Shown: positions 27,065 through 37,180, counted from the stretch's first letter. The stretch is DNA of 64,000 nt from Vibrio methylphosphonaticus (GCF_023634655.1 NZ_JAMKMS010000002.1:124001-188000); one strand, 5' to 3'. Notes: generated by a model from the letters alone, not told the origin. Numbers and translations: made by a program.

Positions 27065-28735
27065 TTAATCGATACGTGGTGGCGTAGAGAATGTGTGATG
27101 CGGTGCTGGGCTGGGCACTGTCCACTCTAGGCCTTCAGCTCGTTCCCATGGTTTCGCTTGCGCTTTCTCACCACCGCGAATGCACTTAATCACCAACCAT
27201 AAGAAAATAAGTTGAGATAGACCAAAGGCAAAGCCTCCGATGGACACTATCTGGTTCACATCGGCAAACTGAATGGCGTAATCAGGGATCCGTCTTGGCA
27301 TACCTGCTAACCCTAAGAAATGCATAGGAAAAAACAACACATTAACGGAGATAACCGAACACCAAAAATGCCACAAGCTCAACCTATGGTCATACATGTG
27401 TCCCGTCCATTTAGGTAACCAATAATATGCTGCAGCCATAATCGAGAAGACAGCCCCAGTGACGAGAACATAATGGAAATGCGCCACCACAAAGTATGTA
27501 TCATGATACTGAAAGTCCGCAGGCACGATCGCTAGCATCAGCCCCGAAAAGCCACCAATGGTAAACAAGATAATAAAAGCAATGGCAAACAGCATTGGCG
27601 TTTCAAAGGTCAGCGCCCCACGCCACATCGTTGCGACCCAGTTAAAGACTTTGACTCCTGTAGGAACCGCGATCAGCATGGTGCAATACATAAAGAACAG
27701 CTCGGCAAACACGGGCATTCCTGTGGTAAACATATGATGCGCCCACACTAAAAAGGACAGTAAAGCAATACTGCATGTGGCATAAACCATAGAGTGGTAG
27801 CCGAATAACTTCTTGCCACTAAATGCAGGCACAATGGCGGAAATGATGCCAAATGATGGCAAAATCATAATGTAAACTTCTGGATGCCCAAAGAACCAAA
27901 AGATGTGTTGGAACATCACAGGATCACCGCCACCAGCCGCGTCAAAGAAACTGGTTCCGAAGTACTTGTCTGTCAACACCATGGTTACCGCTCCTGCCAG
28001 TACCGGCATGACGGCAATCAACAGAAACGCGGTTATTAGCCATGTCCACACAAAAAGCGGCATTTTCATCAACTTCATACCCGGAGCACGCATATTGAAA
28101 ATAGTCACAATGACGTTGATGGCACCCATGATAGAACTGATACCCATGATGTGGACTGAAAAGACAAACAACGCAGTACTGTCTGGGCCATAGGTTGTGG
28201 ACAATGGGGCGTAAAATGTCCACCCAAAATCTGGCCCACCACCGGGCATAAACAACGAAGATAGAAGGATAAGGAACGCAAAAGGTAGAATCCAAAAGCT
28301 CAAGTTATTCATACGAGGCAGCGCCATATCAGGCGCCCCGATCATCATCGGAATCATCCAGTTTGCGAGTCCAGTAAAGGCGGGCATGACGGCACCAAAT
28401 ACCATCACCAAACCGTGAACCGTTGTCATCTGATTGAAGAAATGCGGATCAATCAACTGCAAACCGGGCTGAAATAACTCTGCGCGAATGACCATCGCCA
28501 TCGCACCACCCGTCAAAAACATGATGAAACTGAACCAAAGATAGAGAGTACCTATATCTTTATGATTCGTGGAATACACCCAGCGTGCCCAACCCGTTGG
28601 TGTCGCGTGATGCTCATCATGTTCACTCTCGTCGTGTAATAGCCCCTCGGAGAGTGCACCACTTTCCGCACGGCTCAATTCAGCATCTGTCGCAGCTGAC
28701 GATTTTGTTGTTTCCATAGGATCCATCTTCATCAC
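27065..28735 (-). CDS. coxA: Cytochrome c oxidase subunit I
   Basis: The 556-residue catalytic subunit of a heme-copper oxidase, which reduces oxygen to water and pumps protons. Landmarks include [20 protein letters not shown], the heme a ligand region [40 protein letters not shown] with the CuB His and the crosslinked Tyr, [13 protein letters not shown] with two CuB His, and [17 protein letters not shown] near the end. The N-terminal 40 residues are acidic and His-rich ([10 protein letters not shown]). It overlaps coxB by four bases. Confidence 0.96.
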   Translation of the reverse strand: MMKMDPMETTKSSAATDAELSRAESGALSEGLLHDESEHDEHHATPTGWARWVYSTNHKDIGTLYLWFSFIMFLTGGAMAMVIRAELFQPGLQLIDPHFFNQMTTVHGLVMVFGAVMPAFTGLANWMIPMMIGAPDMALPRMNNLSFWILPFAFLILLSSLFMPGGGPDFGWTFYAPLSTTYGPDSTALFVFSVHIMGISSIMGAINVIVTIFNMRAPGMKLMKMPLFVWTWLITAFLLIAVMPVLAGAVTMVLTDKYFGTSFFDAAGGGDPVMFQHIFWFFGHPEVYIMILPSFGIISAIVPAFSGKKLFGYHSMVYATCSIALLSFLVWAHHMFTTGMPVFAELFFMYCTMLIAVPTGVKVFNWVATMWRGALTFETPMLFAIAFIILFTIGGFSGLMLAIVPADFQYHDTYFVVAHFHYVLVTGAVFSIMAAAYYWLPKWTGHMYDHRLSLWHFWCSVISVNVLFFPMHFLGLAGMPRRIPDYAIQFADVNQIVSIGGFAFGLSQLIFLWLVIKCIRGGEKAQAKPWERAEGLEWTVPSPAPHHTFSTPPRID

Positions 28736-29958
28736 TGCTCCTCGGAGCTAACGGGCTCCATTCCTTGAGTTTTGTACGCATTTACATCTGACGCCTGCAC
28801 CGTATCACCGGTATCATTGCCCCAAGCATTTCGTTGATAAGTCACGACAGCTGCGATTTCTTTATCGCTAAGCTGATTGGCAAAAGATTGCATCGCTGTA
28901 CCATTCACACCATCGACAATTTTAGCCAGGTGCACCGATACCTCTCCAGTTGTTGCCACTGCACTCCCCGCTATCGCAGGAAATGCACCCGTAATTCCGC
29001 TTCCATTTGCCTGATGACATACGGCACAACGAGCGGTGTATACCTCTTCACCTAACACCATCAGCGTCTCCATTGATAAGGTTGCATCCAACGATTTCGC
29101 CGCTTCCTCTTTCGCCAATGCCATTTCTTGTTTTTTGTCACTTAGCCACATGTCGTAATCCTCTTGCGACATCGCATGCACAACAATCGGCATGAATCCA
29201 TGAGCCTTACCACATAGTTCAGCACATTGCCCTCGATAGACACCTGGCTGATCGATCTTAGTCCATGCTTCATTAATGAAGCCCGGTATCGTGTCTTTTT
29301 TGACCGCAAAATCTGGTACCCACCATGAGTGAATCACATCATCTGACGTCATGAGAAAGCGAATCTTTTTATTGATTGGAAGCACAAGCGGGTTATCTAC
29401 TTCAAGTAAATAATGAGCGCCTTTTTCTTCAATGCCATCGATTTGCTTTTGACTGGTTGCAAGTAGTGAATAGAAACCGACATCTTCGCCAAAATACTCG
29501 TAGTGCCATTTCCACTGTGAGCCGGTGATCTTTATCGTGATATCTGACTGAGACGTGTCTTCCATGGCGATTAGCGTTTTAGTCGCGGGAATCGCCATTG
29601 CGATGAGGATAATGACAGGAATCACTGTCCACAGAATTTCGACTTTGGTACTTTCGTGGAAGTTGGCGGCGACAGCGCCTTTCGATTTTCGATGTTTGAT
29701 GATGGAATAAAACATCACACCAAAGACTAAAAATGCGATGGCGCAGCATATGTAGAAGATAAGCATGTGAAGGTCATAGACCTTGTTACTAATGTCCGTC
29801 ACCCCACGGGTGAGGTTGTAGTTGTTTGATTCAGCACTCACAGGCTGACTGGCGAGCATCGCCGTCATCGCAATCCATGAGCAAACGGGCAGCAATCTTT
29901 TCAAAAGATTTCTCCTTTGCCTAGCCACACCTGTCCTGATGTGGTTCCCCTTAAGCAT
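28732..29958 (-). CDS. coxB: Cytochrome c oxidase subunit II with fused cytochrome c domain
   Basis: A 408-residue subunit II. After a signal sequence (about 1-42) come two membrane helices (about 62-86 and 107-130) and a cupredoxin domain with the CuA ligands H210, C245, E247, C249, H253 and M256 ([13 protein letters not shown]). A C-terminal class I cytochrome c domain is fused on, with the heme site C311-A-V-C314-H315 and a distal Met region ([13 protein letters not shown]). This is the caa3-like form of subunit II. The heme c accepts electrons from soluble or membrane cytochrome c. It is the first gene of the operon. Confidence 0.95.
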   Translation of the reverse strand: MLKGNHIRTGVARQRRNLLKRLLPVCSWIAMTAMLASQPVSAESNNYNLTRGVTDISNKVYDLHMLIFYICCAIAFLVFGVMFYSIIKHRKSKGAVAANFHESTKVEILWTVIPVIILIAMAIPATKTLIAMEDTSQSDITIKITGSQWKWHYEYFGEDVGFYSLLATSQKQIDGIEEKGAHYLLEVDNPLVLPINKKIRFLMTSDDVIHSWWVPDFAVKKDTIPGFINEAWTKIDQPGVYRGQCAELCGKAHGFMPIVVHAMSQEDYDMWLSDKKQEMALAKEEAAKSLDATLSMETLMVLGEEVYTARCAVCHQANGSGITGAFPAIAGSAVATTGEVSVHLAKIVDGVNGTAMQSFANQLSDKEIAAVVTYQRNAWGNDTGDTVQASDVNAYKTQGMEPVSSEEQ

Positions 29959-30434
29959 CTACCAAGCACGTCCAAGCAGTGATCAAACTGATTAGGATGG
30001 TGATGACGTAATCAAACCCACTTCGTCTTGCCGTTGAAAACCATTTCATCTTTGTACCCGCAATATGCAGGTAACCAGTAAAATAGCCAACGAAAAGAGG
30101 ATTGAGTTCTAGCACGCTTCACTAAAAATTAGCGAAGCAAGGTGAGCCAAAAGACTCAAACAAACCCAACAGGTAAATACTCAAAGCAAACAACGAACCA
30201 CTTACTTATTAGGTTTAGTGTCAATCAATATAACGTAAGCATTTGTTATATTTTTGTTAATTAAATGCTAGTTAGAGAAGTCGAGTTCTGCAAGAAGAAA
30301 AATAAAAGGCTTGATTTTGTGATGAAGGCTGATTGGATTTTCGAAAAATTTTGACAAATACCAAAATAGAATCTCGATTCGAATTTATCAATCGATGCCC
30401 TCAGTAGATTCAATTCCATCGACCGGTACCGTAT
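29959..30434. other. Upstream region of the cox operon, no gene seen
   Basis: This gap lies between the coxB start and the terminator of the GNAT gene. It should contain the cox operon promoter, read leftward. No -35/-10 pair with good spacing, no operator and no convincing small ORF could be assigned. A self-complementary TCGATTCGA lies near 30373-30385. Confidence 0.5.
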
Positions 30435-30465
30435 AAAAAAAGCGCTAGACGAAAAGTCTAGCGCT
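30435..30465 (-). terminator. Terminator of the GNAT gene
   Basis: AGCGCTAGAC and GTCTAGCGCT form a perfect ten-pair stem around a five-base loop, followed on the minus strand by six T's. It lies about 90 bases after the GNAT stop. Confidence 0.88.
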
Positions 30466-30517
30466 CTGATAATCGAGTCTAACTTGCAGGGCGAATGGAT
30501 GTCATTGGCCCTTAGTT

Positions 30518-30552
30518 ATTCGTGATTCGTAATTCGTAATTCGTAATTCGTG
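30518..30552. repeat. Five tandem 7-bp repeats just after the GNAT gene
   Basis: Five consecutive copies of ATTCGTA or ATTCGTG occupy 35 bases and stop one base before the GNAT stop codon. Such a tract can change copy number by slippage. It lies in the 3' untranslated region, so an effect on the protein would need an extension of the array across the stop. Confidence 0.92.
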
Positions 30553-30553
30553 A

Positions 30554-31147
30554 TTAAGCTTGAACCGGTCGAAGCATGAACCAATAGGGGAAGTTCTCAC
30601 TTTTCGATAACACTTTAAAGCCTCTGCGCTCGAACGTCTTCACTACGGTCTCACTTGACGCAACCACATACGTTGCCTTACCCGTTTCATCGGCTTGGTC
30701 GGTCACCGTTTTTATCAGCGCGCCCGCTAACCCCTTACCAGCGGCTTTCGGAGAAACACCCAATCCCCATAACCAATAACAATCTTGAAGAGGAGGAACG
30801 GCCAACATTTGCTCGCAAACTTCCTTCGCCAATTCAATTTTCGTCGAACCCATCATGCGCGTCACAATCGCAAGCAACTCCATCTTCTGCATAATATCGG
30901 CTTCATGTTTACCCGGAGATCGCATGATCACACAGCCTTCATTTTCAGGTGTGGTGTATACCTCACCACCCGCTAGGCCCCACTCTCCAAGTGCCCAACG
31001 CCAGTATGAAGCATGCGCAAAGTCGCTAGCTTCATCTTGTCGTAAAGCCGCTTGCATGGCTTCGTTATTTGCGTATGCATCAATAAACATTTCACTCAGT
31101 GCTGGCACAGCAGAATAGTCAGCTTTTATAATTTTTAGTTCAGACAT
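30554..31147 (-). CDS. GNAT-family N-acetyltransferase
   Basis: A 197-residue acetyltransferase. The acetyl-CoA binding motif is WGLGVSPKAAGKGLAGALIK (the R/Q-x-x-G-x-G/A region), followed by the strand TYVVASSETVVKTFERRGFK, which is the C-terminal part of the fold. The ending YWFMLRPV resembles GNAT proteins annotated near stress or antibiotic genes. The substrate cannot be told. It stands alone with its own terminator. Confidence 0.85.
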   Translation of the reverse strand: MSELKIIKADYSAVPALSEMFIDAYANNEAMQAALRQDEASDFAHASYWRWALGEWGLAGGEVYTTPENEGCVIMRSPGKHEADIMQKMELLAIVTRMMGSTKIELAKEVCEQMLAVPPLQDCYWLWGLGVSPKAAGKGLAGALIKTVTDQADETGKATYVVASSETVVKTFERRGFKVLSKSENFPYWFMLRPVQA

Positions 31148-31576
31148 ATTACTTCCTCAAAATGGATCCAAATGACTAGTCCATCAACTAACGCCAAACA
31201 CTCATGGCGCCATCACTACCCAAAAGGGTACTTGCTAAAATTAATTGACCGTACTTTCATTTATACGTAATCCTCAATAAAACAGGAGTTGAGCATCTTG
31301 TCAATATCAACTACTTAATTGCAATAGAACGCTGAAAGTTCTTACACTGCCACCTAAAGGATAGAGAAATGCGCCCACGGTAAGTATCCAACGCATTGTT
31401 TAGCCTAACTTTTCGTTTTCCTCACCGATACCTTAAGAGGATAATCGGGACGTTCCATGTCAGCATCCTTGGCACAACATGAAATTAACACCCTGTTTAG
31501 TGTGGATTTTAGTTCTATTTCTCTCTATTCCAGTATATGATTCGCCACCTTTTATGTGACGCAGCACTACTGCCCT
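31148..31576. other. Intergenic region between divergent GNAT and DMT genes, nothing recognised
   Basis: This region of about 430 bases should carry promoters for both genes. No operator, RNA element or ORF with a ribosome site was supported. Confidence 0.5.
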
Positions 31577-32455
31577 ATGCCGATAAGTAACACTACCAAT
31601 CAAGCACTATTTCTTCTTATTATTGCCAACTTACTCGCATCATTTTCCGACGTATCTTTGAAAGTTCTGAATGGAGAAGTGCCAACGTTTCAATACGTTT
31701 TTATTAGGCAATTACTAAGCGTACTCTTGCTGCTTCCCTTTTGGCTCAAGCTTCCTACAGCACGTCGCATGCAGGGTGGATGTCGTATCAATTTTTTGCG
31801 GGCGCAATTCATTCTCATGGGCAGTGGTTGCGCAATGATTGCCATCACGCATTTAACACTCGCCACCGCCAATGCGATGTTTTATGTCGGTCCTATTCTG
31901 ATGCTTCCGTTATCTGTCGTGTTACTAAAAGAAAAACCCAATTCAACCAAAATTATCGCCACATTGATTGGCTTTATCGGGGTATTGATCGTACTGCGCC
32001 CCGAGCAATTTCATTGGGCAGCCATTGCTGGCTTAGGCAGCGCACTTGCGATGGGTGTGGGCAACATTCTGATCAAACGTCTTCCTGACGATCAGCACAT
32101 TATCGCCACACTTTTTTGGACTGGATTAATGACTCTCCCACTAGCACTCGCACTTGCTTTGCCTCAATGGGCAGACATCGAGTGGCGACATGTCGGTTGG
32201 ATCATGGCAATCAACCTATTCGTTCTGGGTTATCACGCATTAGTCGTCATGGCCTATAAGAAAGCCCCAGCTAATCAAATCGCGCTGGCTGAATATTCAG
32301 GATTGGTCTTCGTGACCTTGTTTGGGGTAATGTGGTTTGATGAGATACCAGATTTACTGACGCTGCTTGGCATTGGCTTGATTGTCATCCCAATCATGCC
32401 CATTCAGTGGCGGAAATGGCTACCTGCCAAGCAACGGCAAACGGTTAAAGAATGA
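31577..32455 (+). CDS. DMT-superfamily (EamA) transporter
   Basis: A ten-helix drug/metabolite transporter of 292 residues with two EamA repeats. The first repeat starts ALFLLIIANLLASFSDVSLK and the second AAIAGLGSALAMGVGNILIK; repeat-end motifs such as ATANAMFYVGPILMLPLSVV and APANQIALAEYSGLVFVTLF are typical. Exporters of this family move amino acids, nucleosides or drugs. I chose the ATG at 31577; a GTG at 31556 is also in frame, and neither has a good ribosome site. It converges on a DUF5062-like gene two bases away. Confidence 0.85.
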   Translation: MPISNTTNQALFLLIIANLLASFSDVSLKVLNGEVPTFQYVFIRQLLSVLLLLPFWLKLPTARRMQGGCRINFLRAQFILMGSGCAMIAITHLTLATANAMFYVGPILMLPLSVVLLKEKPNSTKIIATLIGFIGVLIVLRPEQFHWAAIAGLGSALAMGVGNILIKRLPDDQHIIATLFWTGLMTLPLALALALPQWADIEWRHVGWIMAINLFVLGYHALVVMAYKKAPANQIALAEYSGLVFVTLFGVMWFDEIPDLLTLLGIGLIVIPIMPIQWRKWLPAKQRQTVKE

Positions 32456-32457
32456 GG

Positions 32458-32724
32458 TTACTTTAGAGGGTCATCCTCAGGTAAAGCGCTATGAAGCCAT
32501 AGCGCTAATCGCTTTTTAATATTCTTAAGATCAGACTTGTCGGCAGGAAGTGGCGTTATTTGTTTAACTTCGACTAGAAAAAGGTAAATAGCTTTCGCCT
32601 TCATGGCTTGAGTCGTGCCTTGGTTAGATAGTTGATAACCTTGCATTTTTGCAATCTTAGCACCAAGCTCTAATGCTTTTTTGAACAGCTTATCTTCGTT
32701 TTCAATCTTCGTTGTTTTTGACAT
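32458..32724 (-). CDS. Small DUF5062-like protein
   Basis: An 88-residue soluble, basic, helical protein. KLFKKALELGAKIAKMQGYQ and the end KRLALWLHSALPEDDPLK resemble what I remember of DUF5062 proteins of Vibrio; this match is from memory. The ATG at 32724 has GGTGA seven bases upstream and is preferred over an in-frame ATG at 32742. Function unknown. Confidence 0.6.
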   Translation of the reverse strand: MSKTTKIENEDKLFKKALELGAKIAKMQGYQLSNQGTTQAMKAKAIYLFLVEVKQITPLPADKSDLKNIKKRLALWLHSALPEDDPLK

Positions 32725-32973
32725 TAAGTCACCATCTTTCATGAATACACTAATTGATAATTATAAATCAAAAACGCCGCGGCTCGCTTTTAAGTCAGTA
32801 GCAATTCCGAGACTTAATTGCTTGGTTTTATGAATAAATCGTACAAGAATATGAATCCATCGACTCATAAAACGATAAAATCAAGCGTCTTTCGCGATGT
32901 ACCACAATACATCAAAGAGCAAGCGGTATTCTCTAACGACGGCAAGGACAACGGCAACGAATAGCGGTTTGGT

Positions 32974-33591
32974 TTAAACCGCCACCCATTCTATTTCAAT
33001 CAAGGTGGCATCATGGTGCTTAATACGACCAAGAAAGCGATCCCCTGCCATAATTTCACCAACGCCTTTAGGCGTACCTGTCATGACAATATCACCATCT
33101 TCTAAATCCGTGTACGACAATAACTCGGACAAAATCACATCAGGTTTATAGATCATTTGCTTAGTACCACCAAGCTGCATCCGCATGCTATTAATAAATA
33201 GTTCGACTTCCAGTTCATTAATATCAATACCGTCCAGTGGCACAAAACGGCTGAATTTAGCAGAGTGGTGAAACGCTTTTGCCCGCTCCCACGGTAGACC
33301 TTTTGATTTTAGCTTCGACTGCAGTGCGCGCTTGGTTAAATCTAACCCAAAACCAACCCCATAAAAGCATTGGTTTTTAACTAAAAAACAGATTTCAGCT
33401 TCATAATGAAGTGGCTCATCGATAAAAGAAAAAAGTTCTGTCGCAATGCTTGAATTGGGCTTGTTAAAAACCACCATATTCTCTGGCACTTCGTTACCAA
33501 GTTCTTCAATATGTTCAACATAATTGCGCCCAACACACAGTATTTTAGATGGGGTGTGCTGCTCATTGTCGACTAAAACTGTTTTCATCAT
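32974..33591 (-). CDS. Fumarylacetoacetate hydrolase-family protein
   Basis: A 205-residue FAH-family enzyme of the YcgM/FAHD1 type, which cleaves carbon-carbon bonds of acyl-pyruvates or decarboxylates oxaloacetate-like acids. Landmarks: ILCVGRNYVEHIEELGNEVP, VFNKPNSS, the metal-ligand pair HYEAEICFLV, and GDIVMTGTPKGVGEIMAGD near the end. Length fits the short FAH group. It lies upstream of, and opposite to, the hut cluster; a link to histidine breakdown is not established. Confidence 0.85.
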   Translation of the reverse strand: MMKTVLVDNEQHTPSKILCVGRNYVEHIEELGNEVPENMVVFNKPNSSIATELFSFIDEPLHYEAEICFLVKNQCFYGVGFGLDLTKRALQSKLKSKGLPWERAKAFHHSAKFSRFVPLDGIDINELEVELFINSMRMQLGGTKQMIYKPDVILSELLSYTDLEDGDIVMTGTPKGVGEIMAGDRFLGRIKHHDATLIEIEWVAV

Positions 33592-33863
33592 CCTTCCTTA
33601 GACATACCGGCAATTCATATCAAGAACGCATCGCGGTCATACAGAGAGTGTATTCTGCGACAAGCGCCAACCAGCAATGCTAGCCACGTATAATAACGGA
33701 ACATCAATGACAACTTGATGATTTTATCACTATTTTTGTAAAGTTGAGGTGAAGATCGAGGTTTGTGTTTCGAGTCAAATACACACCACAACTTGGTCTT
33801 TGTCTGACTATCTGCCACCAATCCTTATTGAACCTTGCAATTTGAGTCATTTTACATGACCAT

Positions 33864-33875
33864 TTGTATATTCAA
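33864..33875. promoter_or_regulatory. HutC operator upstream of hutC
   Basis: TTGTATATTCAA differs by one base from the perfect palindrome TTGTATATACAA before hutI, and it lies 24 bases ahead of the hutC start. HutC repressors are usually autoregulated, so this fits a feedback site. Confidence 0.7.
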
Positions 33876-33899
33876 TTGAATAAGCGAAGTAGCCACTGT

Positions 33900-34610
33900 A
33901 TGTCATCTGAACCACTGTATATCCAAATCAAACGTTTCATCGAAAGTAATATCGAAAGCGGTCACTGGGCTGTGGGTCATCAGATCACAACAGAAATGGA
34001 ACTGACCAAGCAGTTTTCTGTCAGTCGAATGACGGTGAACAAAGCCATCCGAGATTTGGTTGGAGAAGGTAAGCTAGAACGAAAACCTCGCCTAGGCACC
34101 TTTGTAAAAGCACCGGCAACAAAAGCAGAATCGCCCCTGCTGGATACTCGAAACATTGCCGAAGAAGTACAGCAGCGAGGCAAAGCATACTCAAGCCAAG
34201 TAATCCAACATATGGCGATCAATGCTGATCAAGCAATCGCGATTAAACTCGGCATCATGTTAGACAGCCTCGTTTTTTACAGTGAAATTCTGCATAAAGA
34301 AGACGAACAGCCCATCCAACTCGAATGCCGCTGGGTGAACGCGAAATATGCGCCCGATTACCACCAGCAAGACTTCACTACTGTTACGCCTAATGAATAC
34401 CTTAGTAAAAATTGCCCAATGAGTGCCGTTGAACATACCGTCGAAGCGATTACCTGTGACGCTAACCTTGCGTCTCTGCTTGGCATGAGTGCGCACGAGC
34501 CTTGCCTACTTCTCCACCGCAGAACATGGAGTGGTGATAAGTTAATCAGCAGTGCCCTACTCTATCATCCAGGCAGCCGTTACCAACTGAGTTCAAAAAT
34601 CACGCTCTAA
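33900..34610 (+). CDS. hutC: Histidine utilisation repressor HutC (GntR family)
   Basis: A GntR/HutC regulator of 236 residues. The N-terminal winged helix has PLYIQIKRFIESNIESGHW followed by ELTKQFSVSRMTVNKAIRDL and the wing RKPRLGTFV. A UTRA ligand domain follows from about residue 80; its urocanate-binding features include the RTWSGDKLISSALLYHPG end. I use the ATG at 33900; a TTG 36 bases upstream lies inside the operator. HutC represses the hut genes until urocanate binds, and two operators are visible nearby. Confidence 0.9.
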   Translation: MSSEPLYIQIKRFIESNIESGHWAVGHQITTEMELTKQFSVSRMTVNKAIRDLVGEGKLERKPRLGTFVKAPATKAESPLLDTRNIAEEVQQRGKAYSSQVIQHMAINADQAIAIKLGIMLDSLVFYSEILHKEDEQPIQLECRWVNAKYAPDYHQQDFTTVTPNEYLSKNCPMSAVEHTVEAITCDANLASLLGMSAHEPCLLLHRRTWSGDKLISSALLYHPGSRYQLSSKITL

Positions 34611-34785
34611 TGACCCGTTACTCTAATGATCCGTTAAGTAGATAGCTAAATAGCTAAATAGAACCGTTAAATAGATCGAACCAACGCTGGCGGAAAATGC
34701 ATGGATTTACCGTCCCACACCCCACCTACTCTTTAAATTTCCTGCTCAATAATTCCTCAACGATCACGTTTTATTATCGATCCTC

Positions 34786-34814
34786 TTGATCAATTGTATA
34801 GATTAAACTAAATA
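34786..34814 (+). promoter_or_regulatory. Probable sigma-70 promoter of hutIGUH
   Basis: TTGATC (34786-34791) and TAAATA (34809-34814) are spaced by exactly 17 bases. The HutC operator begins two bases after the -10 element and would cover the transcription start, a standard repressor position. Confidence 0.6.
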
Positions 34815-34815
34815 T

Positions 34816-34827
34816 TTGTATATACAA
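34816..34827. promoter_or_regulatory. HutC operator upstream of hutI
   Basis: TTGTATATACAA is a perfect twelve-base palindrome, 16 bases before the hutI ATG. It contains the TGTATATACA core known for HutC sites. Confidence 0.8.
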
Positions 34828-34843
34828 TAATGAGCGAACCAAT

Positions 34844-36064
34844 ATGAACCTGATTCTAACCAATGCCAAACTGATCTCCATGGTAGACGGTACAAGCGGA
34901 TATGTCCCATCCAAGCCTTCCTCCGTCGTCATTGAGAACGGCGTGATTACTCGTCTATTGCCTGAGTGCGAACTTGCCTTAGATACCTACGCAAGCTTTC
35001 CTCACTTGGATTGCAAAGGCGCTATCGTTACACCTGGTTTTATCGATCCGCATACTCATCTTGTGTTCGGGGGCAACCGCGCTGAAGAGTTTGAAGCAAG
35101 ACTGCAAGGCGAGTCCTATGAGTCCATCGCACAGCGTGGCGGCGGTATAAACACCACCGTAATAGCAACGCGTGCAGCGAATGTAGAGTCACTTATTGCG
35201 CTCGCCTTACCTCGTCTAGACAGCCTCATCAAAAGCGGTTGTACCAGCGTAGAAATTAAGTCCGGTTATGGTCTGACACTGGAAGATGAAGCGAAAATGC
35301 TTATTGCGGCGAAGTCATTAGAACAACATCGACGCATACGAATCACCACCACGCTGCTTGCGGCTCATGCCGTGCCGATAGAATTTCGAAATGATGCCGA
35401 TGGCTACATTGAATACGTTGTCAGTACTATCATTCCTTACGTAGCCAAGCACAAACTCGCCGATGCAGTGGACGTTTTCTGTGAATCAATCGGCTTCGAC
35501 TTACAGCAAACAGAGCGCGTATTTAAAGCAGCCGTAGACCATGGCTTGGCGATTAAAGGACATACTGAACAACTGAGTAATTTAGGGGGAACGCAACTTG
35601 CCGCGCAATATCACGCGCTTTCCGCTGATCATATTGAGTATCTTGATGAAACTGGCGTGTTAGCGATAGCGCAAAGCGGCACGGTCGCCACTTTGTTGCC
35701 CGGCGCCTTCTACTTTTTGCGTGAAACACAATTACCGCCAATTCAAGCACTCAGATCGCATAAAGTGCCTATGGCTCTTGGATCAGATCTCAATCCCGGC
35801 ACCTCACCATTTGCAGACCTTCGCTTGACCATGAATATGGCTTGTATCCTATTTCGCCTCACCCCTGAAGAAGCCTTACGTGGCGTGACCTGCCACGCTG
35901 CGAGAGCCATCGGGCAACAAGATACCCTCGGAAAAATTGCGGTCGGTTTCACCGCAGATCTAGCGATTTGGGACATCGCGCATCCAAGTGAGCTTAGCTA
36001 TCAACTAGGCATGGGTGAGCTTAAACATCGAGTCGTTAGTGGAGTTGTTGAAGATGTCCAATGA
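34844..36064 (+). CDS. hutI: Imidazolonepropionase
   Basis: HutI opens the ring of imidazolone-5-propionate to give N-formimino-glutamate, the third step of histidine breakdown. The 406-residue amidohydrolase has the metal-binding GFIDPHTHLVFGGNRAEEFE (H-x-H), the substrate loop RGGGINTTVIATR, HTEQLSNLGG and LGSDLNPGTSPFADLRL with the metal Asp. Length is typical. It is the first gene after the HutC-controlled promoter and overlaps hutG. Confidence 0.95.
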   Translation: MNLILTNAKLISMVDGTSGYVPSKPSSVVIENGVITRLLPECELALDTYASFPHLDCKGAIVTPGFIDPHTHLVFGGNRAEEFEARLQGESYESIAQRGGGINTTVIATRAANVESLIALALPRLDSLIKSGCTSVEIKSGYGLTLEDEAKMLIAAKSLEQHRRIRITTTLLAAHAVPIEFRNDADGYIEYVVSTIIPYVAKHKLADAVDVFCESIGFDLQQTERVFKAAVDHGLAIKGHTEQLSNLGGTQLAAQYHALSADHIEYLDETGVLAIAQSGTVATLLPGAFYFLRETQLPPIQALRSHKVPMALGSDLNPGTSPFADLRLTMNMACILFRLTPEEALRGVTCHAARAIGQQDTLGKIAVGFTADLAIWDIAHPSELSYQLGMGELKHRVVSGVVEDVQ

Positions 36065-37085
36065 TCGTGCAAAAACCAACCATCGCTTCCATTGGCAAGG
36101 ACGAGATGACCAAGAAGATGGTGAAAAACGCTATCGTCTTCACCATGTGGTAAAGTCAGTCGAGACATTAACTGCACTCGCCAATCCAGCACCCGGAACG
36201 CCGCCAAGTATTGCCTTACTGGGCTTTGAAACCGACGAGGGCGTACAAAGAAACAAAGGGCGCATTGGTGCCAGTCAGGCTCCGGATCGTATTCGTCAAG
36301 CCCTTTGCAACTTAGCTTGGCATGAAGCATCCACGCTGTATGACTTAGGCAATGTGACCACAAACGTGTCTACAACATCAAAAGCACTAGAAGAAAACCA
36401 AGCTCTGACCGCAGAGATTATTAGTCGTGAACTTGACCATGCCCCCCTTATAGTACTGGGTGGCGGTCATGAAATTGCGTGGTCTTCGTTTCTTGGGCTT
36501 GCTCAGAACTTAACCAAGCACGATAAGACGCCACGCATCGGTATCATAAACTTCGATGCCCATTTTGATCTCAGAGAATATCGATCGCGTACGGATAGCC
36601 AAACTTTACAACCTAGCTCGGGGACACCTTTTTCTCAAATTGCTGACTACTGTCAATCGCATCAGCTAGCGTTTAATTACCTGTGTATCGGCGTCAGCAA
36701 AGCCAGCAATACTAAGGCGCTATTTGAGCGTGCCGAGCAGCTCAATGTACACACTCTGCTTGATGAAGACATGCTATTTGAGGTCACTCCGCCTCATTTA
36801 CAAGCGCTAGAACAGTTCATGGACAACGTCGATCACCTCTATTTAACCATCGATCTTGACGTATTTAGTGCCGCTCATGCACCGGGGGTCAGTGCGCCAG
36901 CCGCGTTAGGTCTGTCTCCAGAGATTTTTTACCCATATTTCAAAACCATATTAAAGCACAAAGACAAACTTCGCCTCGCGGATGTCGCCGAGTACAACCC
37001 AAACTTTGATATCGATGGTCGCACCGCCAAACTGGCGGCTCGTCTAGTTTGGCAAATTATGACCGCGCTATCTGAGACAAAATAG
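36054..37085 (+). CDS. hutG: Formimidoylglutamase (arginase family)
   Basis: HutG hydrolyses N-formimino-L-glutamate to glutamate and formamide. The 343-residue protein has the binuclear manganese motifs of ureohydrolases: GGGHEIAWSS, NFDAHFDLRE and TIDLDVFSAAHAPGVSAPA. I start at the ATG at 36054, which has GGAG nine bases upstream and lies 11 bases inside hutI; an ATG at 36015 would extend the overlap and lacks a ribosome site. Confidence 0.93.
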   Translation: MSNDRAKTNHRFHWQGRDDQEDGEKRYRLHHVVKSVETLTALANPAPGTPPSIALLGFETDEGVQRNKGRIGASQAPDRIRQALCNLAWHEASTLYDLGNVTTNVSTTSKALEENQALTAEIISRELDHAPLIVLGGGHEIAWSSFLGLAQNLTKHDKTPRIGIINFDAHFDLREYRSRTDSQTLQPSSGTPFSQIADYCQSHQLAFNYLCIGVSKASNTKALFERAEQLNVHTLLDEDMLFEVTPPHLQALEQFMDNVDHLYLTIDLDVFSAAHAPGVSAPAALGLSPEIFYPYFKTILKHKDKLRLADVAEYNPNFDIDGRTAKLAARLVWQIMTALSETK

Positions 37086-37134
37086 CGCTCCTCAAAAGAC
37101 AGACTAGAACACACGCATTACAAACGATAAAGCT

Positions 37135-37180
37135 TTAAAACCTTAAAACCTTAAAACCTTAAAACCTTAAAACCTTAAAA
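37135..37180. repeat. Tandem octamer repeat between hutG and hutU
   Basis: Five full copies of TTAAAACC (37135-37174) and a partial sixth lie in the 206-base gap between hutG and hutU. Length changes by slippage would alter spacing or mRNA structure inside the operon without touching a coding sequence. Confidence 0.92.

Noticed and set aside
32830..32964. A 44-residue ORF (MNKSYKNMNP...) between the DUF5062-like and FAH genes
   Set aside because: No ribosome site, no recognisable family and no transcription signals; kept out of the feature list though the composition is not absurd.
32964..32982. GCGGTTT-GGTTT-AAACCGC hairpin at the end of the FAH gene as terminator
   Set aside because: It overlaps the coding end and has no T-run on the minus strand.
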